A DNA stretch of 5,646 bases from Thiotrichales bacterium (GTDB lineage: Bacteria > Pseudomonadota > Gammaproteobacteria > JAAZVR01): assembly GCA_018623305.1 (NCBI GenBank), contig JAAZVR010000076.1, forward strand, positions 1-5,646. The letters are read 5' to 3'. Positions 1 to 5,497 of the stretch are shown piece by piece. The notes under the pieces are model-generated. The model was not told where the DNA came from, did no database searches, and saw nothing but the letters and a program-made list of their open reading frames with translations. Within the stretch, counting starts at the first letter, position 1. Each line of letters begins with the position of its first letter. The position numbers were made by a program, and so were the translations under genes.

Positions 1-664
1 ATTTACGGAACGGAATCAAATCTTTATGATTGATTTCATCCCATGAGCGTGTATCCACGGGCAAGGCCAGGTGCGAATCCACTTCCACCGAACCGTGCCC
101 TGGAAAATGTTTAATCACCGAAGGCATCCCCGCGGCTTTCATCCCTTGCATTAAATGGCGAGCCAGTACCGTCACGACCTCTGGTTGATCGCTAAACCCA
201 CGGTCACCAATGACTTCACTCACACCTAAATCCAAATCCACCACAGGCGCAAAACTAAAATCCACACCGCTCGCGCGTAATTCAGAAGCCATCACCCAGC
301 CCGCGTGCTCCGCCAAGCGAAATGCGCGTTCATGATCGCCTTCGGCATAAATTTCACCAAACACGCGCATCGGTGGCAAATGAGTAAAGCCTTCCCTAAA
401 TCGCTGAACGCGACCGCCTTCGTGATCCACTGCAATCAGTAATTGAGGATGACGCAAGGCATGAATTTCAGTGGTCAAGGCCTGCAATTGTTCGATTGAT
501 TCAAAATGACGACGAAATAAAATAACACCGCCAACCAATGGATTCATCAAACGTTCACGATCTTTATCGGTCAAAACAAGGCCTTCAATATCAATCATCA
601 AAGGCCCAAGTGGTATCGAAGTTTCTGGCATTTCCCGATGGAAATTAGCGTTGATTTTGGTCAT
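1..664 (-). CDS. nagZ: NagZ beta-N-acetylglucosaminidase (glycoside hydrolase family 3), 3' end outside window
   Basis: Cytosolic enzyme of cell-wall recycling that removes GlcNAc from GlcNAc-1,6-anhydroMurNAc-(peptide). I translated 221 residues; the family is usually about 340, so roughly the last third, including the expected nucleophile Asp, lies beyond the window edge. Visible landmarks are PLMIDIEG (residues 21-28), NPLVGGVILF (41-50), VDHEGGRVQRFREGF (79-93), FAPVVDLD (138-145), KHFPGHG (185-191) and DSH (196-198). The last is the Asp-His dyad on the mobile loop that serves as general acid/base in NagZ enzymes. There is no signal peptide, as expected. The chosen ATG at 664 overlaps the permease stop by 20 bases and has GGGA five bases upstream. 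An in-frame ATG at 631 lies just past the permease stop, but its GGGA is only two bases away, so I prefer 664. It is last in the visible operon. The family call is very secure; the start is moderately so. Confidence 0.96.
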   Translation of the reverse strand, partial: MTKINANFHREMPETSIPLGPLMIDIEGLVLTDKDRERLMNPLVGGVILFRRHFESIEQLQALTTEIHALRHPQLLIAVDHEGGRVQRFREGFTHLPPMRVFGEIYAEGDHERAFRLAEHAGWVMASELRASGVDFSFAPVVDLDLGVSEVIGDRGFSDQPEVVTVLARHLMQGMKAAGMPSVIKHFPGHGSVEVDSHLALPVDTRSWDEINHKDLIPFRK

Positions 665-1412
665 AAATATCCCAACGTCTGCGTAAATATTCAGCGAATG
701 AATTTACGCCATAAATAAATATAAATAAAGCCAAACTTGGCCAAATCACTAAATGCGGCGCCACTAATAAATAACGCGCCCCTTCTCGAATCATTTGCCC
801 CCAACTCGCTTCAGGGGGTTGAATACCGAGTCCTAAAAAGGATAAACCCGCTTCGGATAAGACCGCTGCTGCAAACCCAAAAGTCGCTTCAACTAAAAGT
901 GGCAAGCGAATCAACGGCAAAATGTGTCGCCATAAAATCACAGGGGTGGAAATCGCCATTGCGCGCGCTGCGTCAATGTGTAGGCTTTGTTTAACGCTTA
1001 ACGTCTGCGCCCTAGTGATGCGTGCAAATCCAACCCAGCCCACCACGACTAAAGCCAATATCACATTATCCAGACCCGGTCCTAATACGCCTGCCAGTAC
1101 AATCGCCAAAAGCAAGCCAGGAAATGCCAGAAATACATCCACGATGCGCATCAGTATATTGTCAACCCAGCCGCCAACATAACCGCTCACCAAGCCGACA
1201 GTGACGCCAATCAAAGCGGAAAATAGCACCACCCAAAGCGCGACGGACAACGCCACTTGAAAACCTGCAACAATTCGCCAAGCCACCGAACGTCCCAGCT
1301 CATCGTAGCCCGTTTGCAACATGGAATCCAAATGAATGGCATTGGCCTGCGCAGAGACGTCCCAATTCAAAAAGACCAACAAAGCCAAGAAGATAAACCC
1401 AAAACGCATCAT
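645..1412 (-). CDS. ABC importer inner-membrane permease, DppC/OppC type
   Basis: One of the two membrane subunits of a peptide-type ABC importer, pairing with the permease encoded just upstream. The 255 residues hold a first hydrophobic segment at 3-15, a YDELGR element at 36-41 (usually TDxxGRD), and a permease core from about 52. That core includes SGYVGGWVDNILMRIVDVFLAFPG (split as 76-91 and 92-99), the EAA loop DAARAMAIS...WRHILPL (147-167) that contacts the ATPase, and the family hallmark LSEAGLSFLGLGIQPP (185-200) followed by SWGQMI. Two things are unusual: the region before YDELGR is only about 35 residues, shorter than in typical DppC/OppC, and the normally conserved Gly of the EAA motif is Ala153. 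The start overlaps the upstream stop as ATGA (4 bases). A second ATG follows immediately, and AGGG lies 10 bases upstream of the first. Family membership is clear; substrate is not determined by sequence and is inferred from neighbours to be murein-derived peptide. Confidence 0.94.
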   Translation of the reverse strand: MMRFGFIFLALLVFLNWDVSAQANAIHLDSMLQTGYDELGRSVAWRIVAGFQVALSVALWVVLFSALIGVTVGLVSGYVGGWVDNILMRIVDVFLAFPGLLLAIVLAGVLGPGLDNVILALVVVGWVGFARITRAQTLSVKQSLHIDAARAMAISTPVILWRHILPLIRLPLLVEATFGFAAAVLSEAGLSFLGLGIQPPEASWGQMIREGARYLLVAPHLVIWPSLALFIFIYGVNSFAEYLRRRWDIYDQNQR

Positions 1413-2329
1413 CCTAAACGCACCCTTGGATCAAGTTGAGCATAAGCCAAATCAGTCAGCAGATTTACCCCCACATAAGCCAAGCTAATCACCAACATAC
1501 AGCCTTGCACCACGGGGTAATCGCGTGTTTGAATCGCTTCGACCATTAATGTTCCAATCCCTGGCCATTGAAACACCACTTCGGTAATCACTGCGCCACC
1601 GAGTAACATTCCTAGTTGAAGGCCTAAAACCGTCAATACAGGTAAAAACGCATTGCGTAAAGCGTGTCGCCAAAGCACTTTATCTTCTGATAGGCCTTTC
1701 GCTCGCGCCGTTTTAATATAAGCCGATTGCATCGTTTGGAGGACGCTGGAACGAATCATACGCGCGGAAATCGCAGCCAAAGCACTGCCCAAGGCAATTG
1801 CGGGCAATATCACCGATTGTGGTGTTTCATTACCACCTGTTGGCAACCACAATAACACCACGGCGAACAGCCAAATCATCACGGGGCCTAAAACGAAATT
1901 CGGCACAGAAATGCCAACTAAAGAAATCCCCATAGCCAACTGATCTTGCCAACGCCCGACATTTTTTGCTGCCCAAAGGCCTAATGGCAAAGCAAATAAA
2001 AGCGCAAACACCATCGACATCGCGGCTAAATAAGCGGTTTCAACAATGCGTGCAGAAATCAATTCCATCACCGACTGAGCGTGATGAATTGATTGTCCCC
2101 AATCACCCACCACGACACCACTGAGAAAAGTTAAGTATTGCTCCCAAACCGATAAATTCAGCCCTAACGACTCTCTCAAGGCCTCACGATCGGCTCCACT
2201 TGCTTGCTCACCAAGCATCAATTCAACAGGATCACCTGGTGCGGCGTGTAAAACAAAAAACACCAAAGTCAGCACACCTAAAACCACCCACACAGCACTG
2301 AACAATCGGCTCAATAAATACGCGCTCAT
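1409..2329 (-). CDS. ABC importer inner-membrane permease, DppB/OppB type
   Basis: Membrane subunit that pairs with the DppC-like permease to form the translocation pore of a peptide-family importer. At 306 residues it has the normal length. It opens with the classic N-terminus (LLSRLF, then a membrane segment at about 11-28 and HAAPGDPVE at 28-36). Further hydrophobic spans lie near 99-121, 133-162, 173-189, 228-253 and 276-295. The ATPase-contacting EAA loop is at 204-227 (YIKTARAKGLSEDKVLWRHALRNA, here with the conserved Gly212). The C-terminal family signatures are VFQWPGIG (252-259), DYPVVQG (270-276) and QLDPRVRLG (298-306). The start overlaps the stop of the YkuD gene by 4 bases (ATGA) and has a good GGAG eight bases upstream; its own stop overlaps the next permease in the same way. 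The protein looks intact and functional. Whether it carries dipeptides, oligopeptides or muropeptides cannot be read from the sequence alone. Confidence 0.96.
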   Translation of the reverse strand: MSAYLLSRLFSAVWVVLGVLTLVFFVLHAAPGDPVELMLGEQASGADREALRESLGLNLSVWEQYLTFLSGVVVGDWGQSIHHAQSVMELISARIVETAYLAAMSMVFALLFALPLGLWAAKNVGRWQDQLAMGISLVGISVPNFVLGPVMIWLFAVVLLWLPTGGNETPQSVILPAIALGSALAAISARMIRSSVLQTMQSAYIKTARAKGLSEDKVLWRHALRNAFLPVLTVLGLQLGMLLGGAVITEVVFQWPGIGTLMVEAIQTRDYPVVQGCMLVISLAYVGVNLLTDLAYAQLDPRVRLG

Positions 2330-2808
2330 GCAACAATCTCCACACGCGTGCCTTCTTTGACCTGTTCGAATAAAGCCATCACATCACTGTTGCGCATTCG
2401 AATACACCCATGCGATTTTGCAACGCCCATCGGTTCCGTATCGGGCGTGCCATGAATGTAGATATAACGTGCATAACTGTCCACATTACCGCCCTGATTA
2501 AAGCCGATTTCCAAGCCACGCAATCGAAGAATGCGCGACAAAATCCAATCGCGTTCTGGGTATTCTTTGGCCAACTCGGGCGTGTAAATTTCATGGGTCC
2601 ACTCCCGCCCAACAAAGACGGCATTTTCTGGACAATCTCCGCCAATGCACTGAGCAATCTCATGCGAACCTAAAGGCGTCTGACCGCTGCCCTCTTGCTG
2701 CCCAACGCCATTCAGAGCCGTACTGATTGAGTAGGTTTTGACGGGTTCAGGCTGAGCATCTTCAAATAATTCCAGCACTTGTTCGGCAATTCTGACTTTA
2801 ATCCACAT
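2326..2808 (-). CDS. YkuD-domain L,D-transpeptidase-fold enzyme without signal peptide; likely cytosolic L,D-carboxypeptidase (ElsL-like)
   Basis: The 160 residues are essentially one YkuD domain. The catalytic signature is complete: His119 of YIYIHGTPD, then S132-H133-G134-C135-I136-R137 with Cys135 as the expected nucleophile. Other family blocks are STALNGVGQQEGSGQTPLG (29-47), AVFVGRE (63-69) and DWILSRILRLRGLE (87-100). The N-terminus (MWIKVRIAEQVLELFE) runs straight into the first strand of the fold, with no signal peptide, lipobox or LysM domain. Periplasmic L,D-transpeptidases normally have an export signal, so I infer a cytosolic protein. Known cytosolic YkuD proteins such as ElsL of Acinetobacter act as L,D-carboxypeptidases that trim tetrapeptides to tripeptides during murein recycling. 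The gene sits between a binding protein and its permeases, with nagZ downstream, which supports that role. It overlaps the binding-protein gene by 11 bases and has AGGG seven bases before the ATG. Family is certain; carboxypeptidase rather than transpeptidase activity is inference. Confidence 0.93.
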   Translation of the reverse strand: MWIKVRIAEQVLELFEDAQPEPVKTYSISTALNGVGQQEGSGQTPLGSHEIAQCIGGDCPENAVFVGREWTHEIYTPELAKEYPERDWILSRILRLRGLEIGFNQGGNVDSYARYIYIHGTPDTEPMGVAKSHGCIRMRNSDVMALFEQVKEGTRVEIVA

Positions 2809-4207
2809 AGTTCAGCCCTGAGTAGTTCCCATCGGCGGATAAACGATATTTTTTCGCGCGCTCGCCTACAATCGCCACTTGGTTTTCATACCAAAGCGGC
2901 ACATACGGCAAATCTTCTAAGACTTGCTGTTGTACTTTAAGGTAATCTTCTTGTTCAATCCATTGATCCACCTTTGGATTCACATAGGCTCCACGATTCG
3001 CACCTTTCGGCGGCTGAAACTCGGAGTGGAAGACATACTGAAAGATATCAGGTGTTTTAATGCCAACCCACGCCAAACTGTAAAGTTGGAAATTCCCGTT
3101 TTTAATATCGCCGTAAAAAGTACCCCAGTCGTAGCTTTGAATATTCAACTGAACGCCGATTTTGGCTAATTGCGCCTGCATCACGGTGGCTAAACGAATG
3201 CGAAACGGATCGGTTGAAGTCTTGTAACTTAAAACCAAAGGGTTTTGCTCGTTATAACCAGCTTCGGCCAGCAATCGCTGAGCTTGCTTCGGTTTATACT
3301 TAATCGGTTGGAACTTTTTGAGGCCTGCCCAATGCGTTTCAGGCAATAATGAATGCGCTGGGCGGGCTTGATCTTGAAATAAGTATTGAATTAAGGCCTG
3401 TCGATCAATACCCATCGCGATGGCTTGGCGCACACGCAAGTCCGATAAAATCGGGTCTTTTAAATTAAACCCCAAATACGAGAAATTACTGCCCGCGCGT
3501 GATTTAACCTCGAAGGCCTGTTTTTTATCCAAATAAGCCACTAATTCAAAAGGTAGATTATTTTGAATAATATCCAACTCACCTTTCATCATTTTCAGCA
3601 CCCGAACCGTCGGGTCTTTGCTCAAAACAAATTGAAATTGACGCGCATCACTCACACGTTCAAGCGTCCATTTTTGTAGGCCTTTCTCAACCCATTTAAA
3701 ATCCCCTGACCCAATTAAATTCATAGATTTTGGCAAAACGCCCAACGTTAAACGACTTACGAATAAAGAATCCGCTTTAGACAAATAAATGTCCATCGTC
3801 GTTTCGTTAATTTTCTCGATGCGCTGAATATGGCTCAAAGCCGCTCGATGCGGAGAGGCTGTTTTAGAATCCAACACGGATTCATAAGTGGCGATTACAT
3901 CCTCAATCGTGACCGCTTGACCATTGCTGAACTGAGCGGGCTTCACCCACTTAAACCGATAATGAACGGGGCTTAACTCAACCCAACTCATCAAATCCGG
4001 CACAGGTTGATTAGATTCATCAAATTGCACAATGCCTTGATAAACCAATTGATTGAGTCGAGTTGAAGTGGCGTCTGTAGCAAATCGAGGGTCGAATTGC
4101 TTAGGCGCTGAAGATAAAGCGATCGTGATGGGTTTTTCAACCGATGTATCGGGCTGGCAGGCTGTGAGCATGGCGACACAGGCCAGCACCGATAGAAAAC
4201 GCATCAT
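2798..4207 (-). CDS. Peptide-type ABC transporter substrate-binding lipoprotein (SBP_bac_5 family)
   Basis: Periplasmic recognition subunit for the importer encoded by the two permease genes downstream. The N-terminus is a lipoprotein signal: MMRF, hydrophobic stretch, then the lipobox LTAC with Cys17 as the lipidated residue. Mature residue +2 is Gln, not the Asp that retains lipoproteins in the inner membrane of enterics. The 469-residue length is slightly short for the family. Its landmarks are all present: FDPRFATDATS (38-48), YRFKWVKPAQFSNGQAVTIEDV (83-104, split here as YRFKWV and FSNGQAVTIEDV), LGFNL (245-249), DLRVRQAIAMGIDRQALI (256-273), LLAEAGY (312-318), AWVGIKTPD (379-387) and a late NPKVDQWI (410-417). 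The first ATG forms ATGA with the tolC-like stop. A second ATG directly after it is better spaced from the AGG at 4213-4211, so the real start may be codon 2. Ligand is not deducible from sequence; a murein peptide (as for MppA/OppA) is inferred from the YkuD and NagZ neighbours. Confidence 0.94.
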   Translation of the reverse strand: MMRFLSVLACVAMLTACQPDTSVEKPITIALSSAPKQFDPRFATDATSTRLNQLVYQGIVQFDESNQPVPDLMSWVELSPVHYRFKWVKPAQFSNGQAVTIEDVIATYESVLDSKTASPHRAALSHIQRIEKINETTMDIYLSKADSLFVSRLTLGVLPKSMNLIGSGDFKWVEKGLQKWTLERVSDARQFQFVLSKDPTVRVLKMMKGELDIIQNNLPFELVAYLDKKQAFEVKSRAGSNFSYLGFNLKDPILSDLRVRQAIAMGIDRQALIQYLFQDQARPAHSLLPETHWAGLKKFQPIKYKPKQAQRLLAEAGYNEQNPLVLSYKTSTDPFRIRLATVMQAQLAKIGVQLNIQSYDWGTFYGDIKNGNFQLYSLAWVGIKTPDIFQYVFHSEFQPPKGANRGAYVNPKVDQWIEQEDYLKVQQQVLEDLPYVPLWYENQVAIVGERAKKYRLSADGNYSGLNYVD

Positions 4208-5430
4208 AAGCCTTTAAAAGTCTCTTCAGTCAGCTGGTTTGTAACTGCTAAAAGCTTTAAATCCGTGATAAATGCATCTTTTTGTGTTTCATACAACGAT
4301 TGTTTGGCGCCAAAGAAATTCGAACGCGCTTGAAACACATCCAACAACGATTTAAGGCCCTCTTGATACCCTTGTTCAGCTAAATCTAAGAAAGCTTTAC
4401 TCGAGTCTACTGCCGCTTGAGTGGCAATCAACTTTTGTTGTAACGTTTTACGCGTTTCAATCAATTGTTCAAAATTCAATTGAACCGTTTCTTGGCTGTT
4501 TTGCAGTTGAAATTTGGCTTGTTCAGATTTAAATCTCAACTCGGTTTTTTCTGTTCCTCTCAAACCTCGGTCAAATACATTCCAATTTAATGATAGGCCT
4601 ACAGTCCCGCCATCTTGAGTTGAAATATCTGATTCGGTGTACTGTGCAGTTAAATTGAGCGTTGGAATGAATTCATCTTTTTTTGCCTGTAAGCTATCTC
4701 TGGCGATACTTAATGCCAATCGTGCTTTGCGCAAATCGATGTTATTGTCCAAATCACTGTCGAACGATAGACCCGTCAACTGAGAAAGCTGATCCAACGA
4801 TTGAGTAAAGGCGTGAATATCCTTGAGTGCGATTCCAACAAAATTCGCTAGAGTTTTTTGTTCAATTTCTAAATCAGATTGAGCTTGCAACCATTTGGAT
4901 TTAACTAAATCACTTTGTGCTTTTGCTTCCAGTAAATCCATTTGATTGGCAGAACCCAATTTAAATGCGAGTTCTGCTTTTTCGAGCTGCAGGTTAGTTG
5001 ATTCTTTTTCTGCCTGAACCAAAGCTACATTTTGTTTAGCAAGCCATACATCCAACCAAATTTCCGCAAAATCCAAACGATGATTTTGCAAAGACTTTTG
5101 CCAGTTCAGCGATGCCAACCCAGCTTGTTTTTCAGCTTGCTCGTATAGCGTAAACGCAGGTTTGTTATATAGCGCTTGGGCAACAGTAACACTGGAACTT
5201 GAACTTTCATTACCTTCGCTGTTTGCATAATCAGCACTCAAAGTTACATTTGGCAGAAATGCAGCATTGGCCTTATTAAGGATCTCTTTATCCGCTTGCA
5301 TTGAACGATATTCCGCCTGCAAAGCAGGGTTATTTAACTCAGATTTCTTTAACAAATGATAAACATCTGCTTGAGCAAAAACTTGAGTTGAAGCCAGAAC
5401 CATTAAGGAAATCAGTGTTTTTTTCATCAT
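4204..5430 (-). CDS. TolC-family outer-membrane channel/efflux protein
   Basis: Outer-membrane factor of the TolC/OprM superfamily: a trimeric beta-barrel with a long periplasmic alpha-helical tunnel. A Sec signal peptide is clear (MMKK, hydrophobic core, probable cleavage after VFA at residue 19). The mature protein shows the internal duplication of the family. FLPNVTLSADY (58-68) and FIPTLNLTAQY (254-264) are the two strand-forming repeats; each is followed by long Gln/Glu/Lys/Ala-rich helices. The matching helix-turn motifs are KLGSANQMDLLEAKAQ (157-172) and EGLKSLLDVFQARSNF (357-372). At 408 residues it is somewhat shorter than E. coli TolC and in the range of many exporter-linked family members. 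No cysteines or lipobox are seen. No membrane-fusion protein or exporter is in the window; instead its stop overlaps the start of an importer binding protein. Its base composition is visibly more A+T-rich than the permease genes. Start: AGG at 5435-5433 suits the second ATG (5427) better than the first. Specific partner and cargo unknown. Confidence 0.9.
   Translation of the reverse strand: MMKKTLISLMVLASTQVFAQADVYHLLKKSELNNPALQAEYRSMQADKEILNKANAAFLPNVTLSADYANSEGNESSSSSVTVAQALYNKPAFTLYEQAEKQAGLASLNWQKSLQNHRLDFAEIWLDVWLAKQNVALVQAEKESTNLQLEKAELAFKLGSANQMDLLEAKAQSDLVKSKWLQAQSDLEIEQKTLANFVGIALKDIHAFTQSLDQLSQLTGLSFDSDLDNNIDLRKARLALSIARDSLQAKKDEFIPTLNLTAQYTESDISTQDGGTVGLSLNWNVFDRGLRGTEKTELRFKSEQAKFQLQNSQETVQLNFEQLIETRKTLQQKLIATQAAVDSSKAFLDLAEQGYQEGLKSLLDVFQARSNFFGAKQSLYETQKDAFITDLKLLAVTNQLTEETFKGL
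4210..4215 (-). promoter_or_regulatory. Ribosome binding site of the binding-protein gene, inside the end of the tolC-like gene
   Basis: AAAGGC lies within the last codons of the tolC-like gene. The AGG is three bases from the first ATG and six from the second of the tandem ATGATG, so the second ATG (4204) is the better-spaced start. Either way start and stop codons overlap, which implies translational coupling. Confidence 0.5.
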
Positions 5431-5431
5431 G

Positions 5432-5439
5432 ACCTACTT
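5432..5439 (-). promoter_or_regulatory. Ribosome binding site of the tolC-like gene, bearing on start choice
   Basis: The minus-strand bases AAGTAGGT precede the tandem ATGATG. The AGG core is only two bases from the first ATG but five from the second, the normal distance. This favours translation starting at 5427 (MKKTLISL...), one codon shorter than the longest reading. Confidence 0.55.
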
Positions 5440-5455
5440 TGTCAATTGTTTAAAT

Positions 5456-5485
5456 ATCTTAACTGAACTTTTAACGGAGTTCACC
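5456..5485 (-). promoter_or_regulatory. Weak candidate sigma70 promoter for the tolC-to-nagZ operon
   Basis: On the minus strand TAAGAT (5461-5456) is a plausible -10 hexamer placed about 25 bases before the first ATG. The best -35 at 16 bases spacing is TGAACT (5483-5478), which matches the consensus at only three positions and is also one arm of the inverted repeat. A weak -35 overlapped by an operator would fit an activated or repressed promoter, but the evidence is thin; transcription may instead read through from the CYTH gene. Confidence 0.25.
5464..5483. repeat. Perfect 6-bp inverted repeat with 8-base spacer, possible operator
   Basis: TGAACT and AGTTCA flank an 8-base spacer in the only intergenic gap of the window, upstream of the tolC-like gene. 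On the minus strand it sits just upstream of a TAAGAT that could be a -10 element, which is where a dimeric regulator would bind. It is not followed by a T-run, so it does not look like an intrinsic terminator. A 6-bp repeat in a 67-base A+T-rich gap could occur by chance. Confidence 0.35.
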
Positions 5486-5497
5486 CAAAGAACCTAA

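Noticed and set aside
737..1439. Several plus-strand open frames of 60-86 codons opposite the DppC-like gene
   Set aside because: They overlap a clearly conserved permease on the other strand, match no family I recognise and are explained as antisense shadows.
2379..2673. Open frames on both strands within the YkuD gene
   Set aside because: The YkuD frame carries the full catalytic motif and good start signals; the others show no domain and are shadows.
2326..2808. YkuD protein as a classical periplasmic L,D-transpeptidase
   Set aside because: No signal peptide, lipobox or LysM domain, and the frame begins directly with the catalytic domain; a cytosolic carboxypeptidase role fits better.
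2798..4207. Nickel or haem specificity of the binding protein (NikA/HbpA-like)
   Set aside because: The family includes such proteins, but nothing specific to them is visible and the neighbours point to murein peptides; not excluded by sequence.
5440..5445. Perfect TTGACA on the minus strand just before the tolC-like start
   Set aside because: A -10 at normal spacing would fall inside the coding region and the bases there (a run of A) do not resemble one; it also lies too close to the ATG to give a leader.
5464..5483. Inverted repeat as a rho-independent terminator of the CYTH gene
   Set aside because: The stem is only 6 bp with half A/T pairs and is not followed by a T-run on the minus strand.
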